Positions 42,835-52,274 of a DNA stretch of 64,000 bases are shown piece by piece (position 1 is the stretch's first letter; every line of letters begins with the position of its first letter). Source of the stretch: JAFAXD01 sp051985675 (GTDB taxonomy: Bacteria; Pseudomonadota; Alphaproteobacteria; Rhizobiales; Xanthobacteraceae); contig JBPYFJ010000135.1 in assembly GCA_051985675.1 (NCBI GenBank), forward strand, positions 1 to 64,000, given 5' to 3'. The translations under genes and the position numbers were made by a program. The notes under the pieces are model-generated. The model saw only the letters and a program-made list of their open reading frames with translations, did no database searches and was not told the DNA's origin.

Positions 42835-44955
42835 GTGCCCGATCTTCTGTTCGAGCTGTTCTCCGAGGAAATCCCGGCGCGCATGCAGGCGCGCGCCGCC
42901 GACGACCTCAAGAAGATGGTGACCGACCGGATGGTCGACGCCGGCCTCGTCTATGAAGGCGCGCGCGCCTATGTGACGCCACGCCGGCTGACCTTGTTCG
43001 TGCAGGGTGTGCCGGCACGCCAGCCCGATCTGCGCGAGGAAAAGAAAGGCCCGCGTGTCGGCGCTCCGGCCGCGGCGGTTGCCGGCTTCCTCAAGAGCGC
43101 CGGTCTCACCTCCCTCTCGGACGCCAAGATCGAGCGCGACAAGCGCGGCGAGTTCTACGTCGCGCTGATCGAGAAGCCCGGCCGTTCGGCCGCCGAGGTG
43201 CTGACCGAGCTCCTGCCCGTCGTCATCCGCACGTTCCCGTGGCCCAAAGCGATGCGCTGGGGCAAAGCCTCGGCGAAACCCGGCGCGCTCGCCTGGGTGC
43301 GGCCGCTGCACTCCATTGTCGCAACCTTTGGGCCGGAGACCGAGGAGCCGGACATTCTTTCATTCTCGGTTGACGGGATCGCGGCCGGCAACACCACCTA
43401 CGGTCACCGCTTCATGGCACCTGGACCGATCAACGATGTCCGGCACTTCGCGGGTTACGAAGAGAGGCTCAAAAAAGCGAAGGTCGTGCTGGACCCTACA
43501 CGCCGCGCCGAGATGATCCTCGCCGATGCCAAGAACCTCGCGTTCGCCCAAGGGTTCGAACTCGTCGAGGACGAAGCACTGCTCGCCGAGGTCACCGGCC
43601 TCGTTGAATGGCCGGTCGTGCTGCTGGGATCGTTCGATGCCTCCTTCCTCACCATTCCGCCCGAGGTGATCCGCGCCACCATCCGCAACAATCAGAAATG
43701 CTTCGTGCTACGCGATCCGCAGACGGCCAGGCTCGTCAACAAATTCATCCTCGTTTCCAATATGGAAGCGTCCGACGGCGGCAAGGAAATCATCGCCGGC
43801 AACGAGCGCGTGATCCGGGCGCGGCTATCCGACGCGAAGTTTTTCTACGAGACCGATCTGAGGACACGGTTGGAAGATCGGCTGCCGAAGTTTGCGCATG
43901 TTGTCTTTCACGAAGACCTTGGCACGCAGGCCGATCGCATCGAGTGGATCAAGGCGCTCACCACAACGCTGGCGCCGGACGTAGGGGCTGATCTCGGCCG
44001 GGCGGCGCGCGCAGCCGAACTGTGCAAAGCCGATTTGCTGACCGAGGTTGTGGGTGAATTTCCCGAGCTGCAAGGGCTCATGGGGAGATACTACGCGCAA
44101 GCCCAGGGCGAAGATGAAGCGGTGGCGCATGCTTGCGAGGACCACTATAAACCGCAGGGGCCAAGCGATTTGGTCCCCGGCGAACCGGTCTCGATCGCGG
44201 TCGCGCTCGCGGACAAAATGAGCGTGCTGGTCGCATTTTGGTCGATCAATCAAAGGCCAACCGGCTCGAAAGACCCCTACGCACTGCGCCGAGCCGCGCT
44301 CGGCGTTATCCGGATCGTCCTGGATAATGGTCTTCGGATTCCACTGCTCCCGCTGATCAAGATCGCGATCAACGATTGCCGAGTTACAAATGGGGCGAGG
44401 CAAGGTCTTGTCGATCCTTATTCCGTTCCGGACGATCTCCTCGCCTTCTTCGCCGACCGACTCAAGGTTCAGCTCCGCGAGCAGGGCGCGCGCCACGATC
44501 TAGTCGATGCGGTGTTTTCGCTCGAAGGTCAGGACGACCTCGTGCTCATTGTCCGGCGCGTCGAGGCGCTCGGGAAGCTTCTCGAAACCGAAGGTGGTAA
44601 AAATCTGCTCGCCGGGTTCAAGCGCGCCGCCAATATTCTGCGCATTGAGGAAAAGCGCGATACGACGACCTACGATGGCCCGCCCGACGAGCGCTTTTAT
44701 CAGCTGCCCGAAGAAATCGCGCTGGCGCGTGCCATCACCGTCGCGAAGGACGAAGCCCGCCGCGCGGTTGCGGCCGAGGATTTCGCCGCAGCGATGCGCG
44801 CCATGGCCAAGTTGCGCCCGCACGTCGATGCGTTCTTCGACAAGGTGACCGTCAACGTCGATGATTCGGCCTTGCGCTCGAATCGACTGCGGTTGCTCAA
44901 CGAAATTCGTGTTGCGACCCGTGCCGTCGCTGACTTTTCGAGAATCGAGGGTTAG
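42835..44955 (+). CDS. glyS: Glycyl-tRNA synthetase beta subunit
   Basis: The β subunit (706 residues) binds tRNA-Gly and is needed for charging. It begins PDLLFELFSEEIPARMQ, has the conserved middle GRVSDAKFFYE-type block (here ARLSDAKFFYETDL) and an anticodon-binding-like C-terminal domain of DALR type (from about 580). The start is GTG at 42835 with no strong Shine-Dalgarno sequence, consistent with coupling to the upstream CDGSH gene. Confidence 0.96.
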   Translation: MPDLLFELFSEEIPARMQARAADDLKKMVTDRMVDAGLVYEGARAYVTPRRLTLFVQGVPARQPDLREEKKGPRVGAPAAAVAGFLKSAGLTSLSDAKIERDKRGEFYVALIEKPGRSAAEVLTELLPVVIRTFPWPKAMRWGKASAKPGALAWVRPLHSIVATFGPETEEPDILSFSVDGIAAGNTTYGHRFMAPGPINDVRHFAGYEERLKKAKVVLDPTRRAEMILADAKNLAFAQGFELVEDEALLAEVTGLVEWPVVLLGSFDASFLTIPPEVIRATIRNNQKCFVLRDPQTARLVNKFILVSNMEASDGGKEIIAGNERVIRARLSDAKFFYETDLRTRLEDRLPKFAHVVFHEDLGTQADRIEWIKALTTTLAPDVGADLGRAARAAELCKADLLTEVVGEFPELQGLMGRYYAQAQGEDEAVAHACEDHYKPQGPSDLVPGEPVSIAVALADKMSVLVAFWSINQRPTGSKDPYALRRAALGVIRIVLDNGLRIPLLPLIKIAINDCRVTNGARQGLVDPYSVPDDLLAFFADRLKVQLREQGARHDLVDAVFSLEGQDDLVLIVRRVEALGKLLETEGGKNLLAGFKRAANILRIEEKRDTTTYDGPPDERFYQLPEEIALARAITVAKDEARRAVAAEDFAAAMRAMAKLRPHVDAFFDKVTVNVDDSALRSNRLRLLNEIRVATRAVADFSRIEG

Positions 44956-45021
44956 CGCATGCCCCACACAAGCGGCCGCCGGTTTTCCGACGGGGACGCG
45001 TGCAGTACAAGACTCGAGTGC

Positions 45022-45041
45022 CGCGATTGTGTGCAATCGCG
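45022..45041. repeat. Perfect 8-base inverted repeat after glyS
   Basis: CGCGATTG-TGTG-CAATCGCG forms an 8-base-pair stem with a four-base loop between glyS and the DUF3096 gene. It ends three bases before the -35 element of the EcfG-type promoter at 45044. It may end glyS transcription (no T-run follows) or be an operator. Confidence 0.55.
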
Positions 45042-45043
45042 TT

Positions 45044-45068
45044 GGAACCACCCGCAAACTTCACCGTT
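45044..45068 (+). promoter_or_regulatory. EcfG-type general stress promoter (DUF3096)
   Basis: GGAAC at 45044-45048 and CGTT at 45065-45068 are 16 bases apart, an exact match to the alphaproteobacterial EcfG consensus. The -10 element ends 20 bases before the start codon of the DUF3096 gene, with an AGGGAG Shine-Dalgarno sequence between. Confidence 0.72.
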
Positions 45069-45088
45069 TTGATCAGGGAGCCCCCCGA

Positions 45089-45229
45089 ATGTTATCCATT
45101 TCCCACATCTCGCCGATCGTCGCGCTCGTCGCGGGCATTCTGATCCTGATCTTTCCGCAAGCCTTGAACTACATCGTGGCGATCTATCTGATCATCGTCG
45201 GTATTACCGGTCTTGGCATCATTCACTGA
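45089..45229 (+). CDS. DUF3096 small membrane protein
   Basis: A 46-residue protein with two hydrophobic segments, SPIVALVAGILILIFP and ALNYIVAIYLIIVGITGLG, matching DUF3096. AGGGAG lies nine bases before the ATG. Such peptides are common in rhizobia and proteobacteria and their function is unknown. The EcfG promoter upstream points to induction in stationary phase or envelope/osmotic stress. Confidence 0.85.
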   Translation: MLSISHISPIVALVAGILILIFPQALNYIVAIYLIIVGITGLGIIH

Positions 45230-45306
45230 CCCGATAGCACGCCGACTTGCATTCCGCGGCCTCGCCATGGTTTGGTGCGGCCCTTCTGGACTTGAACTGT
45301 CACATC

Positions 45307-48135
45307 ATGGCCAAAACAGCAGCGCGTAACCGCAAACCCGTTCTCAAGAAAAAACCCACGGCGCCCGGCCGCAAGGCGCCCGCGCGTGCGTCGGCGCCGC
45401 GCAAAAGGGCGCGATCAGCGGCACCGCCGCGCAAGAGCGGGCCGGTCAAATCCGCGCGTGCCAAGTGGGTCTACACGTTCGGCGACGGCAGGGCCGAGGG
45501 CAAAGCCCGCATGCGCGATCTCCTGGGTGGTAAGGGCGCAAACCTCGCCGAGATGGCTAATCTCGGTTTGCCGGTGCCGCCCGGGTTCACGATCACCACC
45601 GAAGTCTGCACCTATTTCTACAAGCACGGTCAAACCTATCCACCCGAACTCAAGCGCGACGTCGAGGGGGCGCTCGAGTATGTCGGTAAGATCGCCGGCA
45701 AGACCTTTGGTGACCCCCGCGACCCGCTGCTCGTGTCGGTGCGCTCCGGCGCGCGAGCCTCGATGCCGGGCATGATGGACACGGTGCTCAACCTCGGCCT
45801 TAACGACACGACGGTCGCGGCGCTGGGGCAGAAGTCGGGAGACGCGCGCTTCGCCTACGATTCGTATCGCCGTTTCATAACGATGTATTCGGACGTCGTC
45901 CTGGGGATCGACGCGCATCATTTCGAGGAAATTCTCGACGAGCATAAGGACAGCCACGGCTACATGCTCGACACCGACCTTGCAGCCGACGATTGGAAAC
46001 AGATTGTCGATCGCTACAAGGCGCGCGTGAGGGAAGAGCTCGGAAAGGATTTTCCCCAGGACCCGCACGCCCAGCTGTGGGGCGCAATCGGCGCGGTGTT
46101 CGGCTCGTGGATGAATCAGCGCGCGATTACCTACCGCCGCCTGCACAACATCCCGGAGAGCTGGGGCACCGCCGTCAACGTTCAGGCGATGGTGTTCGGC
46201 AACATGGGCGACACCTCGGCGACCGGCGTCGCGTTCACGCGCAATCCGTCGACCGGCGAGCGGCGCCTTTATGGCGAGTTTCTGATCAACGCGCAGGGCG
46301 AGGATGTCGTCGCCGGTATTCGCACGCCGCAGGAAATCACCGAAGCGGCGCGCGAAGAGTCCGGCTCCGACAAGCCGTCGATGGAATCGGCGTTGCCGGA
46401 CGCGTTCGCCGAATTGACGCGGATCTACGGCCTGCTTGAGCGCCACTATCGCGACATGCAGGACCTCGAGTTCACGGTCGAGCAGGGCAAGCTGTGGATG
46501 CTGCAGACCCGCTCCGGCAAGCGCACCGCCAAGGCGGCGCTCCGCATCGCCGTTGAACTCGCGGACGAGGGTCTGATCTCAAAGCGGGAGGCGGTAACCC
46601 GCGTTGATCCAGCATCGCTCGACCAGCTGCTGCATCCGACCATTGATCCGGACGCGGAGCGCACCGTGATTGCCACCGGCCTGCCGGCCTCGCCCGGCGC
46701 CGCATCGGGCGAAATCGTTTTCTCCTCCGACGAGGCGGAGGCGCTTAGCAACCAGGGCCGCAACGTGATTCTGGTGCGGGTCGAGACCAGCCCCGAGGAC
46801 ATTCACGGCATGCACGCCGCGGAAGGAATTCTGACGGCGCGCGGCGGCATGACTTCGCACGCGGCCGTGGTCGCGCGCGGCATGGGCAAGCCATGCGTAT
46901 CCGGCGCCGGTGCGCTGCGCATCGACTTCGCTGCCAACAGTCTGACCGCCGGCGGCGTCACGCTGCGGAAAGGCGACGTCATCACCATCGACGGTTCGAT
47001 CGGCCAGGTGCTGGCCGGGAAGGTGACCATGCGCGAGCCGGAGCTCTCCGGCGAGTTCGCGACGCTGATGCAGTGGGCCGATGCAGTGCGCAGGCTCAAG
47101 GTGCGAGCGAACGCCGACACGCCCGCCGACGCCAAGGTCGCGGTCAAATTTGGTGCCCAGGGAATCGGACTCTGCCGTACCGAACACATGTTCTTCGAGG
47201 GCGAGCGTATTCGCGCGGTGCGCGAGATGATCCTCGCCAACGACGAGAAAAGCCGCCGCGCCGCGTTGGCGAAGCTCTTGCCGATGCAGCGCGCGGATTT
47301 CACCGCGCTGTTCGAGATCATGCACGGGCTGCCCGTCACGATCCGCCTGCTTGATCCGCCGTTGCACGAGTTTCTGCCGCACACTCAGCACGAGATTGAG
47401 GACGTGGCCAAGGCGATGGGCGCCGACGCCAAAAAGCTCACCGAGCGCGCGCGCGAGCTCGAGGAAGCTAACCCGATGCTCGGGTTCCGCGGCTGCCGCC
47501 TTGCGATCGCCTACCCGGAGATCGCCGAGATGCAGGCGCGCGCCATTTTCGAGGCAGCGGTCGAGGCCGGAAAGCGCACCGGCAAGCCGGTCGTCCCCGA
47601 AGTGATGGTGCCGCTCATCGCCACCAAAGCTGAGTTCGAGCTGGTCAAAGCGCGCATCGACGCAATGGCGGAAGAGGTCGCGCGCGAAACCGGAAGAAAA
47701 GTCGACTATCAGGTCGGCACCATGATCGAACTGCCGCGCGCGGCGCTCAAGGCGGGCGAGATCGCGGAGAGCGCCGAGTTCTTTTCATTCGGCACCAACG
47801 ATCTCACGCAGACCACGTTCGGCATCAGCCGTGACGACGCGGCGAGTTTCCTCGGCGCCTACACGGCGCGCGGCATACTCGCCACCGACCCGTTCATGAC
47901 GCTCGATCGCGAGGGTGTTGGCGAACTGATCAAGATCGCAACCGAGCGCGGCCGCAAGGTTCGCAAAGGCCTCAAGCTCGGCATTTGCGGCGAACACGGC
48001 GGCGATCCGGCCTCGGTCGCGTTCTGTCATGAGACCGGCCTCGACTATGTGTCATGCTCGCCGTTCCGGGTGCCGATCGCCCGGCTTGCGGCGGCCCAGG
48101 CGGCGCTCGGCAAGGATGCCGCGAGCACGGCGTGA
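45307..48135 (+). CDS. ppdK: Pyruvate, phosphate dikinase
   Basis: PPDK interconverts pyruvate + ATP + Pi and PEP + AMP + PPi. The 942-residue protein holds the N-terminal nucleotide domain (KWVYTFGDG, then LLGGKGANLAEMANLGLPVPPGF), the phosphohistidine loop GGMTSHAAVVARGMGKPC and the C-terminal TIM barrel with CGEHGGDP. About 50 Lys/Arg/Ala/Pro-rich residues precede the nucleotide domain; they look disordered. The start was placed at the ATG before this basic extension. It stands alone after the DUF3096 gene. Confidence 0.96.
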   Translation: MAKTAARNRKPVLKKKPTAPGRKAPARASAPRKRARSAAPPRKSGPVKSARAKWVYTFGDGRAEGKARMRDLLGGKGANLAEMANLGLPVPPGFTITTEVCTYFYKHGQTYPPELKRDVEGALEYVGKIAGKTFGDPRDPLLVSVRSGARASMPGMMDTVLNLGLNDTTVAALGQKSGDARFAYDSYRRFITMYSDVVLGIDAHHFEEILDEHKDSHGYMLDTDLAADDWKQIVDRYKARVREELGKDFPQDPHAQLWGAIGAVFGSWMNQRAITYRRLHNIPESWGTAVNVQAMVFGNMGDTSATGVAFTRNPSTGERRLYGEFLINAQGEDVVAGIRTPQEITEAAREESGSDKPSMESALPDAFAELTRIYGLLERHYRDMQDLEFTVEQGKLWMLQTRSGKRTAKAALRIAVELADEGLISKREAVTRVDPASLDQLLHPTIDPDAERTVIATGLPASPGAASGEIVFSSDEAEALSNQGRNVILVRVETSPEDIHGMHAAEGILTARGGMTSHAAVVARGMGKPCVSGAGALRIDFAANSLTAGGVTLRKGDVITIDGSIGQVLAGKVTMREPELSGEFATLMQWADAVRRLKVRANADTPADAKVAVKFGAQGIGLCRTEHMFFEGERIRAVREMILANDEKSRRAALAKLLPMQRADFTALFEIMHGLPVTIRLLDPPLHEFLPHTQHEIEDVAKAMGADAKKLTERARELEEANPMLGFRGCRLAIAYPEIAEMQARAIFEAAVEAGKRTGKPVVPEVMVPLIATKAEFELVKARIDAMAEEVARETGRKVDYQVGTMIELPRAALKAGEIAESAEFFSFGTNDLTQTTFGISRDDAASFLGAYTARGILATDPFMTLDREGVGELIKIATERGRKVRKGLKLGICGEHGGDPASVAFCHETGLDYVSCSPFRVPIARLAAAQAALGKDAASTA

Positions 48136-48159
48136 GGCGTCCGCGCGCTTTAACTTATC

Positions 48160-48702
48160 CTAATGAGCATGCGGACTCGGCGCCGGCCTCGCGCCCGCGC
48201 GCAGCGTTGTTATTACCTGCGGCAGCAGACTTACGGCGATCCAAGTGTGGCCCGCGGTCGTGAGATGAATGCGATCCCAAGCGTAGTACTGGGGCGGGAT
48301 CTCTGGATCAAACACGATCACCCGGATACTGCGTGCGCGCAGGCGGCTTGCCATCGCCGCGATATTTGCGGAACGCTGCTCGCGCGTGCCAAGGAACCGC
48401 AGATCGTTTCCGCCAGGTTGCAGAATGGCGATCCGGGTTCCATCCGGCACCGCCTGATCGATGCGAATTAACATGCCGCCGGTGGTGTCGAACGGACGCC
48501 CCGCATTGATCACGTGGGCGTCGATCCCTTTGGCCCGCAGCATCCCCTGCAGCTGTTCTGGATAGGCGCTCCCGTCCGGGACGCCCCATCCCGATGTGTT
48601 GCTGGCGCCGATCGCGACGATGGTGATCGAAGCCGCGAACGCGCCGGTGGCAACTGCCCCCATTGCGAGTAACACCGCTATTGCCAGTCCCAACCGGAGC
48701 AT
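48160..48702 (-). CDS. SGNH-type hydrolase with GAS variant motif
   Basis: A 180-residue exported SGNH hydrolase (signal peptide 1-23). Block I reads IGASNTSGWGV with the nucleophile S34; the usual Asp of GDS is Ala here. Block III GGND has N99, and the catalytic pair is D143 and H146 in WDRIHLTTAGH. All core catalytic residues therefore remain. Likely an esterase, lipase or thioesterase of the periplasm; substrate unknown. It converges with ppdK 24 bases away. Confidence 0.85.
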   Translation of the reverse strand: MLRLGLAIAVLLAMGAVATGAFAASITIVAIGASNTSGWGVPDGSAYPEQLQGMLRAKGIDAHVINAGRPFDTTGGMLIRIDQAVPDGTRIAILQPGGNDLRFLGTREQRSANIAAMASRLRARSIRVIVFDPEIPPQYYAWDRIHLTTAGHTWIAVSLLPQVITTLRAGARPAPSPHAH

Positions 48703-48817
48703 TGAATTCCCCTGCGCGCCGCGAGCTTCCCGAAATTCCTGTGCCCGCGCAAGCGGTTCCTTACCGCGAGCGCAGCAGGCGTGCTAGCGTCGTAGCAAGA
48801 AACCACAAGGGGAAGGC

Positions 48818-50863
48818 ATGGCCGAGGACCGCGAGTCGCCGCTCGACGAACAGCCGGACGCGCGACTGACATCCCAGGGCGCCATTTCGGACGAAGCGCT
48901 GCACAAGGCCGAAGCCTACGTCGAGGCCGAGGAGGGCGCGGCCAATCGCCTGTCCGGGCTCGCGGGCTTGATCGTGACCGGCATCGCGGTGGCGATGACG
49001 CTGTTTCACCTCTACGCCGCCTACGACATCGTCCCGACGCAACCGTTGCGCTACATCCACGTGGCGTTCGTGATGGTGCTGGCCTTTCTGCTGTTCCCGG
49101 TGGCGGCCCGCTTTCGCAACCGCATCCGCTGGTTCGACGTCGTGGCGGCCTCAGCGTCAGTTGCAATTCTCGCCTACGCGCTCTGGGGCGGCGAGGACTT
49201 TACCGACCGCGCGACGGTTCCGGATCGCCTCGACGTCGTGCTCGGCGTGATATTCATCGTCCTGTTGCTGGAAGCGACGCGGCGCACCACCGGGCTGATC
49301 ATGCCGATCGTCGCGCTGCTGTTCATCGCCTACGCGATGCTCGGCCCATATCTGCCCCCGCCATGGACCCACCGCGGTTACGATCTCTCGCGCCTCGTCG
49401 GCCACCTGTTCATCACGCTGGAAGGCATTTTCGGGGTCGCGGTCGACGTTTCGGCAACGCTGATCATTATGTTCACCATCTACGGGGCGTTCCTGCAGCA
49501 TTCCGGCGCCGGCAAGTTCTTCATCGATTTCTCCATGGCGCTCATGGGCGGCAAGCCGAACAGCGCTGGCCGCACGGTCGTGCTGTCCTCGTTCCTGCTC
49601 GGCGGTCCGTCTGGTTCCGGCGTCGCCACCACAGTGACCATCGGCGCCGTCGCCTATCCGATGATGGCGCGTGCCGGTTTCGAGAAGAACGCCGCGGGTG
49701 GACTTCTGGCAGCGGGCGGGCTCGGTGCGATCCTCTCGCCGCCAGTGCTTGGAGCGGCCGCGTTCCTGATCGCTGAGTTTCTGAAGATCAGTTACCTCGA
49801 CGTGATCTGGATGGCCACGATCCCGACATTACTCTACTACCTGTCGCTCCTGTTCATGGTCGAACTCGATGCCAAGCGCTTCGGCGCCACCACGGTCCCC
49901 TACGACCAGTCGATGACGCTGTGGCAGATGACCAAGCGCTACGGTTTTCACTTCACATCGCTGATCGCCGTCATCGTGTTCATGCTGTCGGGCTATTCAC
50001 CGATGCTCTCGGTGTTTTACTCGACGCTCCTGTGCTTCGCGCTGAGCTTCATCCGCCCGGAGACCGCGCTGAAAGGCAGAAAGCTCGTGCGCTCCCTCGC
50101 AGATGGCTCGATCGGCGTACTCAATGCGGCGACCACCTGCGCGTCGGCCGGCATCATCGTCGGCGTTGTTACGCTGACCGGACTTGGGCTGAAGTTTTCC
50201 TCGATCGTGCTCGACTATGCGGGCGGCAGCCTGCTGCTCACCGCGCTCTATACTGCGCTGATCGTCTGGATCGTCGGGCTCGCCGTGCCGGTGACCGCGT
50301 CCTACATCATCTGCGCGGTCATCGCCGCTCCGGCGCTGACAAAGCTCGGGGTGCCCGACTACGCGGCGCACATGTTCATCTTCTACTATGCGGTGCTCTC
50401 CGAAGTTTCGCCCCCGACCGCGCTGTCCCCGTTCGCGGCCGCCGCGATCACCGGCGGCGATCCCTACCTCACGACCTTGCAGGCCTGGAAATACACGCTG
50501 CCCGCGTTCCTGGTGCCCTTCGTGTTCATCCTCGATCCCGAGGGGATCGGCCTGTTGATGAAGATTCCCCACGGCGGCTCGATCTTCGACATCGTCGTGA
50601 TCACGCTCAAGACCGCGGCCGGCCTCGGCGCGCTCGCCGCGGCGGCGCAGAACTGGGCGCTGCGCAAGAACACGCCGGTCGAGCGCGTTCTGTGGCTTTT
50701 GTCGGGGCTGCTGCTGGTGTTCCCGAGCCTGCTCGAGGCGCTCGCCGAAAGCCTGAGCGGCTACGATGTGCCGCACCCTGCGCCATTCGGTCTCCTGATT
50801 GCGGGTGGGCTCCTGCTGAAGCAGTATTTGTCGATCAATCGGCTCCAAGCCGCAAAGAATTAG
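48818..50863 (+). CDS. TRAP transporter fused permease (TAXI system)
   Basis: A 681-residue membrane protein in which the small and large TRAP permease domains are joined (4TM/12TM type). A cytoplasmic lead of about 45 residues precedes the helices. Blocks such as GGPSGSGVATTVTIGAVAYPMM and the ALSPFAAAAITGGDPY loop match the DctM-like domain of TAXI systems. It takes up an organic acid with a sodium or proton gradient. It is followed 11 bases later by its TAXI binding protein. Confidence 0.95.
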   Translation: MAEDRESPLDEQPDARLTSQGAISDEALHKAEAYVEAEEGAANRLSGLAGLIVTGIAVAMTLFHLYAAYDIVPTQPLRYIHVAFVMVLAFLLFPVAARFRNRIRWFDVVAASASVAILAYALWGGEDFTDRATVPDRLDVVLGVIFIVLLLEATRRTTGLIMPIVALLFIAYAMLGPYLPPPWTHRGYDLSRLVGHLFITLEGIFGVAVDVSATLIIMFTIYGAFLQHSGAGKFFIDFSMALMGGKPNSAGRTVVLSSFLLGGPSGSGVATTVTIGAVAYPMMARAGFEKNAAGGLLAAGGLGAILSPPVLGAAAFLIAEFLKISYLDVIWMATIPTLLYYLSLLFMVELDAKRFGATTVPYDQSMTLWQMTKRYGFHFTSLIAVIVFMLSGYSPMLSVFYSTLLCFALSFIRPETALKGRKLVRSLADGSIGVLNAATTCASAGIIVGVVTLTGLGLKFSSIVLDYAGGSLLLTALYTALIVWIVGLAVPVTASYIICAVIAAPALTKLGVPDYAAHMFIFYYAVLSEVSPPTALSPFAAAAITGGDPYLTTLQAWKYTLPAFLVPFVFILDPEGIGLLMKIPHGGSIFDIVVITLKTAAGLGALAAAAQNWALRKNTPVERVLWLLSGLLLVFPSLLEALAESLSGYDVPHPAPFGLLIAGGLLLKQYLSINRLQAAKN

Positions 50864-50874
50864 GGAGGATGGAC

Positions 50875-51834
50875 ATGCTTGGTCGGAAATGTCTCGTTGC
50901 CATCGCCGGCCTGTTGCTGGTCGCCGGTGCCGCGCTGGCGCAGCAGAAAGCGATCGCGATAGGCACCGGCGGGACCGGCGGCGTCTACTATCCGCTCGGC
51001 GGCGGGCTCGCCAACGTGCTGTCGAAGAACCTGCCGGGCGTGCAGGCGACCGCCGAAGTCACCGGCGGCTCGGTCGACAATCTCAAGCTGATCGGGTCCG
51101 GCCAGAGCGAGCTCGGGTTCTCGATGGCGGACGCGGCGCTCGACGCGCTCAACGGCGAAGACAAGTTCAAGTCCGGCAAGATTCCGGTGCGCACCTTGAT
51201 GGTGCTCTATCCTAACCGGATGCACGTCGTGACCATCGATGGCACCGGTATCGAGAAGATGTCCGACCTCAAGGGCAAGCGTGTGTCGACCGGCTCGCCC
51301 GGCAGCGCCACCGAGGTGATGGCGTTTCGGGTGATCGAGGCGGCCGGCCTCGACAAGGACAAGGACATGCGGCGCGAACGCCTCGGGGTGGCCGAATCCG
51401 TCAACGCCATCAAGGATCGCAAGATCGACGCATTCTTCTGGGTGGGCGGGTTGCCGACCGCGGCCGTGACCGATCTTGCTGCAACGCCTGGCGTCAAGAT
51501 CAAGCTGATCGATCATGCTGACGTGGTCGGCAAGATGAATGCCAAGTACGGGCAGCTTTATGCGGCGTCGGTCATTCCAGCCAAGACCTATCCGGGACAG
51601 GACCAGGACAATCCGATCGCGGTTGTATGGAACATCCTCGCGACCAACGACAAGATGCCGGACGATCTCGCCTACACGATTGTGAAGACGATCTTCGACA
51701 AGAAGGCGGATCTCGTCGCGGTGCATCGCGAAGCCGACGCCATCGACTACAAGTCGCAGGCCAAGGAAAACTCGCCGGTGCCGTGGCATCCGGGCGCGCT
51801 GAAATATTTCGCCGAGCACGGCGTGAAGATGTGA
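50875..51834 (+). CDS. TAXI-family TRAP solute-binding protein
   Basis: A 319-residue periplasmic receptor with a signal peptide (1-22, ending AGAALAQQK) and the TAXI start AIAIGTGGTGGVYYPLGGGLA. AGGGAGGA right after the permease stop decides the second ATG (50875) over one two codons earlier. It delivers the substrate to the fused permease. The stop overlaps the start of a 99-residue membrane protein. The ligand is unknown; TAXI ligands studied include glutamate and α-ketoglutarate-like acids. Confidence 0.95.
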   Translation: MLGRKCLVAIAGLLLVAGAALAQQKAIAIGTGGTGGVYYPLGGGLANVLSKNLPGVQATAEVTGGSVDNLKLIGSGQSELGFSMADAALDALNGEDKFKSGKIPVRTLMVLYPNRMHVVTIDGTGIEKMSDLKGKRVSTGSPGSATEVMAFRVIEAAGLDKDKDMRRERLGVAESVNAIKDRKIDAFFWVGGLPTAAVTDLAATPGVKIKLIDHADVVGKMNAKYGQLYAASVIPAKTYPGQDQDNPIAVVWNILATNDKMPDDLAYTIVKTIFDKKADLVAVHREADAIDYKSQAKENSPVPWHPGALKYFAEHGVKM

Positions 51835-52130
51835 GCGTGCCCGGGAGTCCGCTCATCGATCGCGTCCTGATCGCCTATATGGTCGTGGTCGGGATCGCTG
51901 CGGGCGCGGTACTTGTCGTTGTCCCAGCCGCGCGCGACGTCCGGCTGCCGCCCTACTTCTGGGTCCTGGCCGCGATCGCGGTGTTCGATCTCGCGGCCTT
52001 GGCGCGCGGCCGGGGGGCGCCGGGCACGATGGCGGGGATGAACGCTCGCCTGATCGGATTTGTGATCGCCCTCGTGCTGACGTTCGCTATTCCGATGCTG
52101 TTCGGCGCAGGGCTGCCGAACATGGTCTAA
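51831..52130 (+). CDS. Small membrane protein coupled to the TAXI-TRAP operon
   Basis: A 99-residue integral membrane protein starting with GTG, overlapping the binding protein stop (GTGA). Three helices are visible: about 10-30 (VLIAYMVVVGIAAGAVLVVV), 38-55 and 74-93. No named domain is recognised. Position and coupling suggest that it belongs to the transporter, as an extra subunit or stabiliser. This is inference from context only. Confidence 0.7.
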   Translation: MSVPGSPLIDRVLIAYMVVVGIAAGAVLVVVPAARDVRLPPYFWVLAAIAVFDLAALARGRGAPGTMAGMNARLIGFVIALVLTFAIPMLFGAGLPNMV

Positions 52131-52274
52131 TCTCTTGCCGACGGCACTAGCCCGCAATTAACCCGCCATCAACGTTAATCCGGCAAATTCGTGCGCCGTC
52201 CCGAAACGGCAACACCGCGCTAACGAGTGCCGGTGGATCGTGCGTGTGGCGTGGAACGTTGCGTGGGCGGGGTG

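Noticed and set aside
49921..50874. Upstream extension of the TAXI binding protein frame
   Set aside because: It lies out of frame within the TRAP permease; the true start is set by AGGGAGGA and the signal peptide at 50875.
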